A stretch of DNA of 51,197 bases from CAZAQK01 sp050249355 (lineage in GTDB: Bacteria > Pseudomonadota > Alphaproteobacteria > Rickettsiales > SXRF01): assembly GCA_050249355.1 (NCBI GenBank), contig JBFWQQ010000003.1, positions 1-51,197 on the forward strand, written 5' to 3'. Below, piece by piece: positions 1 to 8,787 of this stretch. The position numbers were made by a program, and so were the translations under genes. Under the pieces are notes generated by a model. The model worked only from the letters and a program-made list of their open reading frames with translations. It was not told where the DNA came from and did not search any database. Position 1 is the stretch's first letter. Every line of letters begins with the position of its first letter.

Positions 1-1169
1 TCACCCAGACTACCGCTCGGGGTGGATGCCGCCACAAAAGCCACAAACACCCCTACCACTAGCGTGTTGATGTAGGGGGTTTTGAATTTGGGATGCACCT
101 TGTGGAAGGCAGGCGGCAGCAGGCCGTCGCGCGACATGGTGAAGAAAATGCGGGTCTGGCCGTACAGCAACACCATCATCACCGAAGACAGACCGGCAAT
201 CGCGCCGACCTTCACAAGGAATGCCAACCAGTCGAGGCCAATAGCATCCACGGCTACCGCCATCGGATCCGGCACGTCGAGAATGGTGTACGGCACGATA
301 CCGGTGAGCACCGCCGACACCATCATATACAGGATGGTGCAAACGATCAGCGACCCGATGATACCGATCGGCATATCGCGCTGCGGATTTTTCGCTTCCT
401 GCGCTGCGGTGGACACCGCTTCAAAACCCACGTACGCGAAGAATACCACACCGGCAGCACGGGCAATGCCGTTCCAACCGTAACGGTCGCCATCCGGCTC
501 AGGAATGAACGGATGCCAGTTGTCCGGATTCACATAGAACGCACCGGCAGCAATGAACAGAAGGATCACCGCCACTTTAATGGCAACGATGACATTGTTC
601 ACGGTCGCCGATTCTTTCACACCTTTTACCAGCAGCAGCGTAACGATCAGGATACCCAGAAATGCTGGCAGGTTGAAACTGTTGTTGAAAACCAGTTCGT
701 GGTTCTCGGTCATGCTGATAGTCGCAGTTCTCAGATGCTCAGGAATCACGATCCCCATCGTGCCCTCCAGAAAGCTCGCCACATAGCCCGACCAGCCGAC
801 GGCCACGGTGGATGAGGCCACGCCATACTCCAGCAAGAGCAGCGCCCCCATGATCCATGCGACCACTTCACCCAGCGAGGCATAGGCATACGAATAGGCG
901 CTGCCGGATACCGGCAGCATTGACGCCAGCTCGGCATAACACAGGCCCGCAAAGGCACAGCACAGACCAGCAATGACGAAGGATATCATGATGGCGGGCC
1001 CGGCATATTGCGCCGCCGCCTGACCGGTCATTACGAAAATACCGGCCCCGATAATACAGCCGATACCCAAGCTAACCAGGTTAGCTGCCGAGAGTGAACG
1101 TTGCAGTTCGCTTCTCTCTGTTTCTGCCTGAATTAGCTTTACAGGCTTCCTGATAAAGAAATGCTTCAT
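1..1169 (-). CDS. APC-family amino acid permease (3' end outside window)
   Basis: Reading the minus strand from ATG at 1169 gives a continuous frame to the window edge, about 389 residues, without the C-terminus. It starts MKHFFIRKPVKLIQAE, followed by an APC-type first membrane segment (SLGIGCIIGAGIFVMTGQAA) and later YGQTRIFFTMSRDGLLPP, a signature of the YfnA/cationic amino acid transporter group of the APC superfamily. It is an inner-membrane, proton-coupled amino acid importer or exchanger by family; the substrate cannot be read from sequence. It is divergent from the secreted-protein gene at 1278, with a 108-base AT-rich spacer between them. Many membrane spans are visible by eye. No frameshift was seen in the parts translated. 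Confidence 0.9.
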   Translation of the reverse strand, partial: MKHFFIRKPVKLIQAETERSELQRSLSAANLVSLGIGCIIGAGIFVMTGQAAAQYAGPAIMISFVIAGLCCAFAGLCYAELASMLPVSGSAYSYAYASLGEVVAWIMGALLLLEYGVASSTVAVGWSGYVASFLEGTMGIVIPEHLRTATISMTENHELVFNNSFNLPAFLGILIVTLLLVKGVKESATVNNVIVAIKVAVILLFIAAGAFYVNPDNWHPFIPEPDGDRYGWNGIARAAGVVFFAYVGFEAVSTAAQEAKNPQRDMPIGIIGSLIVCTILYMMVSAVLTGIVPYTILDVPDPMAVAVDAIGLDWLAFLVKVGAIAGLSSVMMVLLYGQTRIFFTMSRDGLLPPAFHKVHPKFKTPYINTLVVGVFVAFVAASTPSGSLG

Positions 1170-1277
1170 TGAATCTAATCCCTTTATTATTATTGACCCA
1201 TTATTATTTTGACCAGCTACTATTAAACCGTTATGCAGTTTTTGCAATTCAAATATGGTTAATTAACATAGGGATAT
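1170..1277. promoter_or_regulatory. Divergent AT-rich spacer with direct repeat
   Basis: This is the intergenic region between the divergent permease and the secreted-protein gene. It holds two near-identical copies of a motif, ATTATTATTGACC and ATTATTATTTTGACC, side by side around 1184-1214. These could be a tandem regulator site serving either gene, but no regulator is recognisable. An AGGGA ribosome-binding site sits a few bases before the ATG at 1278. Confidence 0.35.
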
Positions 1278-2090
1278 ATGAAAAAATCGTTCTTTGCCGC
1301 ACTCATACTGGTTTTGGCAAGCCTTCCCGCGCATGCCAATACCGAGCGTAAACGCAATGCCGAAAAGCCCGATTATGATACGGCTGCCCGCGCACTGGCG
1401 TTCGAGATGGCGCTTATCCCTGAGAGTGGCGTGGAAATCGGTCAGCCGGTGAATGTAATGCTCAAAATGGTCGACACCAAAAGTGGGCTGGCGGTGCCGG
1501 CTTCATTCCTGCGTGAAACGGGTGACCATATCATGCACCTGACCCTGACAGACGGCACCCTCACCGATGTGCAGCACCTCCATCCCTCGCCCACCGAAAC
1601 CGATGGCATCTACCGTTTCAGCTTCACCCCCCGTATGCCGGGTGGCTACCGTGGCTGGGCGCATGTGGTGTCGGTGGAAGGCAAGCAGCAGTTCGTGATG
1701 GGCGACATCGGCACCGTGCGCGGCGGTGGCCTAACCAAAGAAGTTATCCTGCAAACACAGGCCGGCGGCTATGATTTCAAACTGGAATTTGATGACACCC
1801 CAAAACTGAACAACAGCCGTGATGCAAAACTCGTAATCGCCAGAAACGGTGCGGCTGTAGTGCCGGAACAGATTTATATCATCGGCATCCATGAAGACCT
1901 GCGCACGATACTGAAAACCAAGTTCGAAGAAGGTTCCAAACTGGATTTTGAAATTAAGCCGGAAGAACCAGGTTTTGTGAAGCTGTTCATCTATGCCACC
2001 ATTGGCAACCAACCGCCTGTTGAAGTATCGCTGGGTTTCCACGTTACCGGCAAGAAAGAATCAGACTTCAAGTTCAAGAGTATTTTCTAA
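1278..2090 (+). CDS. Secreted protein of unknown function
   Basis: The product is 270 aa with a clear Sec signal peptide (MKKSFFAALILVLASLPAHA, cleavage after AHA near residue 20). The mature part is beta-rich with no membrane segment. It contains the stretch HIMHLTLTDGTL...VQHLHPSPTE and then YRFSFTPRMPGGYRGWAHVV, a layout like the immunoglobulin-fold YtkA/FixH-like and related metal-associated periplasmic domains, in which an H-x-H-P stretch precedes a 'derived from P-x-x-G-x-Y' strand. That similarity is by pattern only. The start is supported by the AGGGA upstream. It stands alone, divergent from the permease and convergent with pepP. Function unknown; a periplasmic ligand- or metal-binding role is a guess. 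Confidence 0.8.
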   Translation: MKKSFFAALILVLASLPAHANTERKRNAEKPDYDTAARALAFEMALIPESGVEIGQPVNVMLKMVDTKSGLAVPASFLRETGDHIMHLTLTDGTLTDVQHLHPSPTETDGIYRFSFTPRMPGGYRGWAHVVSVEGKQQFVMGDIGTVRGGGLTKEVILQTQAGGYDFKLEFDDTPKLNNSRDAKLVIARNGAAVVPEQIYIIGIHEDLRTILKTKFEEGSKLDFEIKPEEPGFVKLFIYATIGNQPPVEVSLGFHVTGKKESDFKFKSIF

Positions 2091-2091
2091 T

Positions 2092-2150
2092 TGCCGCCGC
2101 GAAAGCCTACTGACATCGGTTGAGGCGTGCAGATGGCTGACCCGGTTCGC
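2092..2150 (-). repeat. SAGR palindromic element, degenerate intergenic copy
   Basis: Read on the minus strand, this shares GTCAGCC and GTCAGTAGGCTTTC with the copy at 46721-46788. It begins directly after the pepP stop codon. The palindromic arms are partly decayed. Confidence 0.55.
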
Positions 2151-2154
2151 CCAG

Positions 2155-3918
2155 CTAGAGGGCGGCGCAGCGCCCTGCCAGCCATGCACGCTGGGCTTCG
2201 TTCAGATGTTCGGCCAGCGCATCTTCCACCCACGCATGGTAGCTGTTCAGCCAGTTCTTCTCGTCGACTGTGAGCATAGTGGCATCCACCAGCCGCGTGT
2301 CGATCGGCGCGCAGGTCACCGTGTCGAAGCCATAGAAGGGTTTGCCACCCGCGCCATCGCCCGATTCCACCACCACCACCAGATTCTCGATGCGTATGCC
2401 ATAGGCCCCGGTCTTGTAATAGCCCGGCTCGTTGGAAATTATCATGCCCGGCTCCAGCGCCACATCACCACCGCGTTTGCTGATACGCTGGGGCCCTTCA
2501 TGCACACTTAAAAAACAGCCTACACCGTGGCCGGTGCCGTGATCGTAGTCCACTCCCGCCTGCCACAGATACTGGCGTGCCAGCGTGTCCAGTTGGCTGC
2601 CGCTGGTGCCCTTGGGAAAGCGCGCAGTCGCCAGCGCAATATGGCCCTTGAGCACACGGGTAAACCGGTCGCACATCTCGCCGGTTGGCTTTCCGATGGG
2701 AATGGTGCGCGTAATATCGGTCGTACCGTCCGGATATTGCGCGCCGGAATCGAGCAGGAACAATTCCCCTTCGCCCAGCACGCGGTTGGAGTTCTCATCG
2801 GCGCGGTAATGCACGATCGCGCCATGCGGCCCGCTGCCGGAAATAGTGGGAAAACTCAGGTCATGGAAATGCGGGCTTTCGGCGCGGAAACTGCGCAGCC
2901 TGTCGCACACGTTCAATTCGGTGATAGCACGGGTAGCAACTTCACTGTCCAGCCAGTGCAACAGCTTCACAATCGCCACCCCGTCGCGGATATGGGCCGT
3001 GCGTATACCCGCCAGCTCCACCATATTCTTCACTGCCTTCCATTTCTGGCAGGGATCGGGGCAATCGATAAACTGCGCACCTTGCATCGCCTGTGCGAAC
3101 CACAGCGTCACCTGTGCAGGGTCCGCCAGTACGGTCGGCTTGCCCTTGGCAAATGCTGCCAGCGTGCGCTCCATGTCGTCCGGGTGTGCCAACGTTAGCG
3201 AATCGCCCAAATGCTGGCGCACTGCCGCATCGCAACGCGCCGGATCGACGAACAAGGTCGCCGGGCCATCGCGCTCCACCAGCAGACTGGCCAACAGCAG
3301 CGGCGAATGTTCCACATCGGACGCGCGGATATTCAGCAGCCAGCAGATGCTGTCGGGCGCGCTGAGCAGCATGGCATCGCCCTGCTTTCTGGCGATGAAC
3401 TCGCATAGCTGTGCGCGTTTTTCCTTAGCGCTCTGGCCAGCATAGGCCATATCGTGCACGAACAGCGGCGTAGCGGGCTGCGCGGGCCGGTCGTTCCACA
3501 CTGCATCAATGGGGTTGGCGATGGGCATAAATTGCACTTTACCCTCGCTGGCCTTTTCGTAATGTTTCAGCATGGCAGGGGTGAATAACCGCGCGTCGTA
3601 ACCGATCATTGCCGGCGCCTGTTGCGCGGTCCATGCGGCCGATGTCAGGTCGGCACTGTTGTAGCTCTCGAACAGCGCGCCATCCACTTCATTGGCAGCC
3701 TGCAGCGTATAGCGGCCATCGGTGAACAGCGCCGCTTTATCGCGCAGCACTACCAGCGACCCGGCTGAGCCGGAAAACCCGCACAGCCACTGCAAACGGC
3801 GCGCGCAGGCGGGCGGATATTCGCTTATGAACTCATCATGCAGCGGCTGGATAAAGCCCTGCACCCCGGCAAGCTGCATCGCTTCGCGCACCATTTTTAG
3901 TTTATCATCAGCATTCAT
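2155..3918 (-). CDS. pepP: Xaa-Pro aminopeptidase, M24B family
   Basis: The product is 587 aa, the long three-domain aminopeptidase P type (like eukaryotic APP1) rather than the 440-aa E. coli PepP. Two creatinase N-terminal-like domains (about 1-310) precede the pita-bread catalytic domain. The five metal ligands are visible: D390 and D401 (LLDSGAQYPDGTTDITRT), H464 (GTGHGVG), E497 (NEPGYY) and E511 (RIENLVVV); H370 (GAIVHY) matches the proton-shuttle histidine. It removes N-terminal residues next to proline in cytosolic peptides, usually with two Mn ions. No signal peptide. It lies last in the minus-strand run after ligA and prmA, separated from prmA by a palindromic repeat. Confidence 0.95.
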   Translation of the reverse strand: MNADDKLKMVREAMQLAGVQGFIQPLHDEFISEYPPACARRLQWLCGFSGSAGSLVVLRDKAALFTDGRYTLQAANEVDGALFESYNSADLTSAAWTAQQAPAMIGYDARLFTPAMLKHYEKASEGKVQFMPIANPIDAVWNDRPAQPATPLFVHDMAYAGQSAKEKRAQLCEFIARKQGDAMLLSAPDSICWLLNIRASDVEHSPLLLASLLVERDGPATLFVDPARCDAAVRQHLGDSLTLAHPDDMERTLAAFAKGKPTVLADPAQVTLWFAQAMQGAQFIDCPDPCQKWKAVKNMVELAGIRTAHIRDGVAIVKLLHWLDSEVATRAITELNVCDRLRSFRAESPHFHDLSFPTISGSGPHGAIVHYRADENSNRVLGEGELFLLDSGAQYPDGTTDITRTIPIGKPTGEMCDRFTRVLKGHIALATARFPKGTSGSQLDTLARQYLWQAGVDYDHGTGHGVGCFLSVHEGPQRISKRGGDVALEPGMIISNEPGYYKTGAYGIRIENLVVVVESGDGAGGKPFYGFDTVTCAPIDTRLVDATMLTVDEKNWLNSYHAWVEDALAEHLNEAQRAWLAGRCAAL

Positions 3919-3929
3919 TTTCTCTCTCC

Positions 3930-3996
3930 GTCATTCCAGAAAAATCCGCCGGGATTTTATCTGGAATCTCGAGATTCCTGCTTTCGCAGGAATGAC
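3930..3996. repeat. MITE-like palindromic repeat with GTCATTCC termini
   Basis: The 67-bp element is bounded by inverted termini GTCATTCC and GGAATGAC. Three internal hairpins are visible: arms around CCGCCGGGATTTT, the perfect palindrome GGAATCTCGAGATTCC, and CCTGCTTTCGCAGG. It fills almost the whole pepP-prmA gap. Elements with this GTCATTCC...GCAGGAATGAC layout are scattered in many proteobacterial genomes. Only one copy is in this window, and it is unrelated to the SAGR element. Confidence 0.75.
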
Positions 3997-4002
3997 TATT
4001 AA

Positions 4003-4911
4003 TTATCCCTTGCTACATACCAAGGTACACCAACCCGCGTCAATGAAGCGTTTTTTCACGAAAAGGTGATGCTGCGCATAGGCCTCCGCCACATAGCGCT
4101 CTTGTGTTGCAAGCAGGCCGGAAAGCACCACCTGCCCGCCGGGCGCCAGATGCTGTGGCACCTGCTTGGCCAAATACACCAATGGTTTTGCCAGAATGTT
4201 GGATATTATCAGCTCATACGGCGCGGCGCGGCGGATCGCTGGATGCGCGTAGCCGTTGGACACCAGCATGGTCATGTGCTGCGTCACCCGGTTGATGCGC
4301 GCGTTCTCCTGCGTCACCCGCACCGCTATGGGATCAATGTCGCTGGCCACCACATGCGAACGCCAGAGTTTTGCAGCCGCGATCGCAAGGATGCCCGAGC
4401 CGCAGCCCATATCCAGCACATTGGCGCAATGCCGCTGCTTGGCAAGATATTCCAGCGCCATCAGGCAGCATTTAGTGGTGCCGTGCTCGCCGGAACCGAA
4501 CGCCGCCCCGGCATCCACCTGCACAGGAATCACGCCAGTGGGAATATCCTGCCTGCAATGCGCACCATGCACATACAGCCGGTTCAGACGAATCGGCGGG
4601 AAGTCGCGCGCTACATTGGCCAGCCAATCCTGTTGCGCCAACTTTTCGGTATGCATCTCGGGTTGGGTAATATTGTACAGGCTGCACAAAATGATCAGCC
4701 GCCGTTTGACCTCCGCCATGTCCGGTGCATGATCGAACAGCAGCTCCATATTCCACTTATTGAGTTTCTCATCCACCTCGAAACTGGAAACTGCCAATGC
4801 GATATCGGAAAATTTATCATCGGCCTCGTTGATCATGTTGCCTGGCAGCGCCATACGCACCACCCAGTAATAGCGTGATTGCGCGAATGGATTGAGCTTA
4901 TTGAGCATCAT
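4003..4911 (-). CDS. prmA: Ribosomal protein L11 methyltransferase
   Basis: The product is 302 aa. The C-terminal Rossmann domain has the SAM-binding motif I VLDMGCGSGILAIAAAKL, the acidic loop ASDIDPIAV, and the NILAKPL motif (N-x-L-A-x-P-L) typical of PrmA. The preceding F-G-S-G-E-H-G-T-T stretch (GAAFGSGEHGTTKCC) is the PrmA hallmark. It trimethylates L11 in the cytosol. The chosen ATG at 4911 overlaps the ligA TGA (ATGA), indicating translational coupling; a second ATG follows immediately. A longer frame start at 4935 would intrude further into ligA and is not preferred. Confidence 0.93.
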   Translation of the reverse strand: MMLNKLNPFAQSRYYWVVRMALPGNMINEADDKFSDIALAVSSFEVDEKLNKWNMELLFDHAPDMAEVKRRLIILCSLYNITQPEMHTEKLAQQDWLANVARDFPPIRLNRLYVHGAHCRQDIPTGVIPVQVDAGAAFGSGEHGTTKCCLMALEYLAKQRHCANVLDMGCGSGILAIAAAKLWRSHVVASDIDPIAVRVTQENARINRVTQHMTMLVSNGYAHPAIRRAAPYELIISNILAKPLVYLAKQVPQHLAPGGQVVLSGLLATQERYVAEAYAQHHLFVKKRFIDAGWCTLVCSKG

Positions 4912-7001
4912 GACAGGCCTGCCATGTGTAACCACTCATCTTCGGTCAGCACCTTCACACCCAGCTCGGCAGCCTTTTTCAGCTTGCTTCCAGCTTCTTC
5001 ACCGGCCACCACATAATCGGTGCGCACCGACACGCTGCCCGATACCTTGGCCCCCAGTGATTCGGCGCGCGCCTTGGCCTCCGCCCGGCTCATTTTGGTC
5101 AGGGTGCCGGTGAATACCACCGTCTTGCCGGAAACCGGCGAATTGGCCGCCACCGCTTCGGCATCGGCAATTTTCAATTCCCTGCCCAGCTTTTCTACAA
5201 TGGTGATGTTGTGCGGCTCACGGAAAAAGTCTGAAAGAGCCTCCACCACCGAACCGCCAATGCCGTCAATATCCTTGAGGCGCTGCGCCTGTTCTCCGCT
5301 GTGCGGCAGTTGCAGCATCGCGTCGTACCATGCGGTAAAACTGCCGTAATTGCGTGCCAGCAGCTTGGCCGTGATGTCACCGATATGGCGAATGCCAAGC
5401 GCATAGATGAATTTCGCCAAAGGCACCACGCGTGCTTTTTCAATGGCTGCCATCAGATTATCCACCGATTTATCGCCCCAGCCTTCGCGCTGCTTTATTT
5501 CATCGGCCTTGTCTTTCAGGTGGAAAATATCCGCCGGGTCTTTGACCAGCCCATCCTGCCAGAAGGCGGTGATCTGCTTCTCGCCCAGCCCGTCAATATC
5601 CAGCGCCCCGCGCGATACGAAATGCTTCAGCCGCTCGGTCAGCTGCGCTTCGCACATCAGCCCGCCGGTGCAGCGGCGGGCCGCCTCGCCTTCCTCGCGC
5701 ACGGCAAGGCTGCCGCATACCGGGCAATGATCGGGGAATTGATAAGGCTTCGAATCGTTCGGGCGCTTGCTGGCATCCACACTCACCACCTGCGGTATCA
5801 CGTCGCCGGCGCGCTGCACCACCACCGTATCGCCCACCCGAATATCCTTGCGCTCGATCTCGTCCTGATTGTGCAACGTGGCATTGCTCACCACCACCCC
5901 ACCGACCGTGATGGGCTTCAGGCGTGCCACCGGCGTCAGCGTGCCAGTACGCCCCACCTGCACATCGATACTCTCGATAACGGTGATGGCCTGCTCGGCG
6001 GGAAACTTATGCGCGATCGCCCAGCGCGGCGCGCGACCTATTTTATCTAGACGGCCCTGAAGTTCTAAGTCATTAACTTTGTAGACAAGGCCATCAATAT
6101 CGTAGTCAAGATTCATACGATTCGCCAAAGTCTGCTGATAAAATTCTAATAGGTCATGTATTGAAGAGGTCGCCACAACCTTACCCTCTGGCGTTATGCT
6201 GGTTGGCACAATTACATTAAACCCGAAACTTTGAAGCTTGATTAAAGCCTCTGCATGCGTGGCTGCAAGCTTGTGCTCGTCGACACAACTATATATGTAA
6301 TAGCTGAGCTTACGGGCAGCAGTAATGCTAGAATCCAGTTGCCTCAAACTTCCTGCCGCGGCATTACGTGGATTGGCAAACAATGCCTCACCATCTTTTT
6401 CGCGCTGTTGGTTCAGCTTGGTAAATGCTTCGCGGGTCATATACACCTCACCACGCACTTCCAGAATATCCAGCCAACTTTCGCCTTCAAGTGTATGAGG
6501 AAAATTTACTACCTCTTTTAAGTTATCAGTTATCACCTCGCCTACTTCGCCATCACCGCGGGTCAGGCCCAGCACCAGTTTGCCTTTTTCGTAACGCGCT
6601 GAAAATGAAAGCCCATCAATCTTAGGCTCGCTGACATAGTCAATCCAGTCACCATCAGAGTACTTTAGGAACTTGCGCACACGCTCATCCCAATCTCGCA
6701 CATCCTCCTCATTCATCGCATTATTCAACGACAGCATGGGAATGGAGTGTTTCACCTTGGCGAATTTTTCCAGCGGCGCCGCGCCTACGGTCTGGGTTGG
6801 CGAATCAGGCGTGGCCAGCTCTGGGAATTGGTCTTCTAATTCCTGCAGGCGGCGGAACAACCTGTCATACTCGCTATCTGCTATTTCCGGCGCATCGTGC
6901 TGATAATAGAGTTTATTATGATGTCGCACAGCCTCGACCAGCTTTTTCCATTCCTGCTTTGCGTCTTCGGTTGAGAGGTTGAATAAGCTAGACATATTCA
7001 C
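4908..7001 (-). CDS. ligA: NAD-dependent DNA ligase
   Basis: The product is 697 aa, full length for LigA. In order: adenylation domain with Ia-type N-terminus (NKLYYQHDAPEIADSEYD), catalytic lysine K127 in EPKIDGLSF, OB fold, four-cysteine zinc site (CPVCGS...RRCTGG.LMC), helix-hairpin-helix repeats (DIDGLGEKQI, GIRHIGDITAKLL, IDGIGGSVVEAL) and a C-terminal BRCT domain (VSGKTVVFTGTLTKMSRAEAKARAE onward). It seals nicks in replication and repair. The frame opens at GTG 7001; an ATG two codons later (6995) is an equally good start. Roughly 6040-6720 is much more AT-rich than both ends of the gene, suggesting a mosaic gene. The protein is intact. Confidence 0.96.
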   Translation of the reverse strand: MNMSSLFNLSTEDAKQEWKKLVEAVRHHNKLYYQHDAPEIADSEYDRLFRRLQELEDQFPELATPDSPTQTVGAAPLEKFAKVKHSIPMLSLNNAMNEEDVRDWDERVRKFLKYSDGDWIDYVSEPKIDGLSFSARYEKGKLVLGLTRGDGEVGEVITDNLKEVVNFPHTLEGESWLDILEVRGEVYMTREAFTKLNQQREKDGEALFANPRNAAAGSLRQLDSSITAARKLSYYIYSCVDEHKLAATHAEALIKLQSFGFNVIVPTSITPEGKVVATSSIHDLLEFYQQTLANRMNLDYDIDGLVYKVNDLELQGRLDKIGRAPRWAIAHKFPAEQAITVIESIDVQVGRTGTLTPVARLKPITVGGVVVSNATLHNQDEIERKDIRVGDTVVVQRAGDVIPQVVSVDASKRPNDSKPYQFPDHCPVCGSLAVREEGEAARRCTGGLMCEAQLTERLKHFVSRGALDIDGLGEKQITAFWQDGLVKDPADIFHLKDKADEIKQREGWGDKSVDNLMAAIEKARVVPLAKFIYALGIRHIGDITAKLLARNYGSFTAWYDAMLQLPHSGEQAQRLKDIDGIGGSVVEALSDFFREPHNITIVEKLGRELKIADAEAVAANSPVSGKTVVFTGTLTKMSRAEAKARAESLGAKVSGSVSVRTDYVVAGEEAGSKLKKAAELGVKVLTEDEWLHMAGLS

Positions 7002-7025
7002 ACCATTCTATGCAGGAACAAAAAG

Positions 7026-7092
7026 GGTGGCCAGTAGGCCGACCCAGCCCTGAGCCAGCTTCATGTGATTTGCAGGAGCAAATCACGGAAGC
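7026..7092 (+). repeat. SAGR palindromic element, ligA-recN spacer
   Basis: This carries the GGCCAGTAGGCCG box, then CCAGCCCTGAGC, then the stem-loop GTGATTTGC-AGGA-GCAAATCAC. It matches 46801-46870 over its whole length and lies opposite to the flanking gene direction. Confidence 0.85.
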
Positions 7093-7103
7093 AATCAAAA
7101 CAC

Positions 7104-8783
7104 TCACGCCGCGTCCTCCAGAAGCTTGGCCGCCGCCTTGCGCGCTTCTGCCGTGATGGTGCTGCCCGCCAGCATGCGTGCCAACTCTTCGGCCCGCTGC
7201 GCATTATCCAGCTCGGTGACCTGTGTAGTGATCTTACTTTTTCCGCTCTTTTCCACCAGCAGGTGCTGGCTGCCTTGCGCGGCCACCTGCGGCAGGTGCG
7301 TCACCACCAATACCTGCGCCCCTTCACCCAATTTACGCAAGCGCTCGCCAATGGCAGCGGCCACTGCGCCACCAGTGCCAGTGTCGATCTCATCGAATAT
7401 CAGTGTGCCCGATTGCCGTCCTTTGGACAGCGACACCTTCAGCGCCAGCATGAAACGTGACAATTCGCCACCGGATGCGATCTTGCTCAGCGGCGAGAAC
7501 GCCGTGGGGGTTTCGCCCTTGCCGATGTTGGTGGCGCATACGAATGCCACCGCATCCATGCCGTGGGCAGCCCAGTGTTCATCGCCCTGCGGCTCAATGC
7601 GGATATGAAAATGCGTGCCCGCCATTTTCAGTGGCTGCAATTCCTTCATCACCGCTTTTTCCAATTTCACTGCCGCTTGCTTACGCGCGTTTGACAGCAC
7701 CTGCCCCTCATTAGCGAATGCTTCTTTTGCGACTTTGACTTCCTTCTCCAGCGCGTCACGCCGCGTGTCCTGTGCATCGGTGAGCGCCAGTTTTTCTTCC
7801 ACTTCGGCGAGCAGGCCCGGCAAATCATCCACCGATACATGATATTTACGTGCCGCCGCCTTCAGCGCGAACAGGCGCTCTTCCATCTGCTCCAGCTTTC
7901 CGGCATCATACTGCGAGCTATCGGCCAGCTGTTCCAGCGTTGCCATCGCCTCATCGGCCTCGATGGCGGCTTTTTCCAGCCCATCGATGATCTCGGAAAA
8001 TTTTCCGCCGCTGGTGAGCGGGCTGCGCGACAGCAGGCGCTGCGCCGAGCGTAAGGATTGCACCGCACCCTTCTCTCCTTGCAGCTCGTTCATCACCTCG
8101 CCCAGCACCTCGAACAGCTTTTCGCTCTGCATCATGGTGGTGCGCGCGTCGGTAAGTTCTTCCTCCTCGCCCTTTTGCGGCGCCAGTTTCTTCAGTTCGT
8201 GCCGCATATGCGACAAATAGTCCTGCTCGCGCAGCGCAGCAGCCAGCTTCTCATTCAACGTATTCAGTTCGGTGCGCTTAGACTGCCATACGCCATAGGC
8301 TGCAGCCACTTTCTTCAGCGCCGGTTGCAGCCCGGCATAGTCGTCCAGCATCAGGCGGTGCAACGCAGCGTCCATCAGCGTGCGCTGGTCATGCTGGCCA
8401 TGTATTTCCACCAGCACCTCGCCCAGTTGCCGGAGTGCCGCCACCGTAACCGGCTGGTCGTTGATGAAGGCGCGGGTTTTTCCATCGGCAGTCAACATGC
8501 GGCGGATAATTACATCGCCGGAGGTTTCCAACCCCAACTCATCTAAAATGGCGCGAGCCTGCAGGTTATTTTCCAAATCAAAACTGGCAGTAACACTACC
8601 CTGCTCTTCACCTTTGCGCAGCAGGGTGGAATCGGCGCGCGCGCCCAGAACCAGCCCCAGCGCATCGAGCAGGATGGATTTGCCCGCACCGGTTTCGCCC
8701 GATAACACACACAGGCCCGGCGCAAGCGACAATTCACAGCGCTCGATAAGCACGATGTTGCGTATGGAAAGCTGGCTAAGCAT
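7104..8783 (-). CDS. recN: DNA repair protein RecN (SMC-like ATPase)
   Basis: The product is 559 aa, normal for RecN. It has Walker A GETGAGKS at residues 29-36, a long central region of charged heptad-like helices (coiled coil, roughly 150-370), and C-terminal signature and Walker B sequences (SGGELSRFMLALK, TLIFDEIDTGTGG). RecN is an SMC-family cytosolic ATPase recruited to double-strand breaks. It follows bamD with only four bases between them, and the order bamD-recN-ligA is the standard alphaproteobacterial tail of the division cluster. No SOS box is apparent, so it is probably expressed with bamD. Confidence 0.96.
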   Translation of the reverse strand: MLSQLSIRNIVLIERCELSLAPGLCVLSGETGAGKSILLDALGLVLGARADSTLLRKGEEQGSVTASFDLENNLQARAILDELGLETSGDVIIRRMLTADGKTRAFINDQPVTVAALRQLGEVLVEIHGQHDQRTLMDAALHRLMLDDYAGLQPALKKVAAAYGVWQSKRTELNTLNEKLAAALREQDYLSHMRHELKKLAPQKGEEEELTDARTTMMQSEKLFEVLGEVMNELQGEKGAVQSLRSAQRLLSRSPLTSGGKFSEIIDGLEKAAIEADEAMATLEQLADSSQYDAGKLEQMEERLFALKAAARKYHVSVDDLPGLLAEVEEKLALTDAQDTRRDALEKEVKVAKEAFANEGQVLSNARKQAAVKLEKAVMKELQPLKMAGTHFHIRIEPQGDEHWAAHGMDAVAFVCATNIGKGETPTAFSPLSKIASGGELSRFMLALKVSLSKGRQSGTLIFDEIDTGTGGAVAAAIGERLRKLGEGAQVLVVTHLPQVAAQGSQHLLVEKSGKSKITTQVTELDNAQRAEELARMLAGSTITAEARKAAAKLLEDAA

Positions 8784-8787
8784 GGCT

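Noticed and set aside
82..815. Plus-strand frames opposite the amino acid permease
   Set aside because: They are antisense shadows of the permease, whose minus-strand translation matches the APC family throughout.
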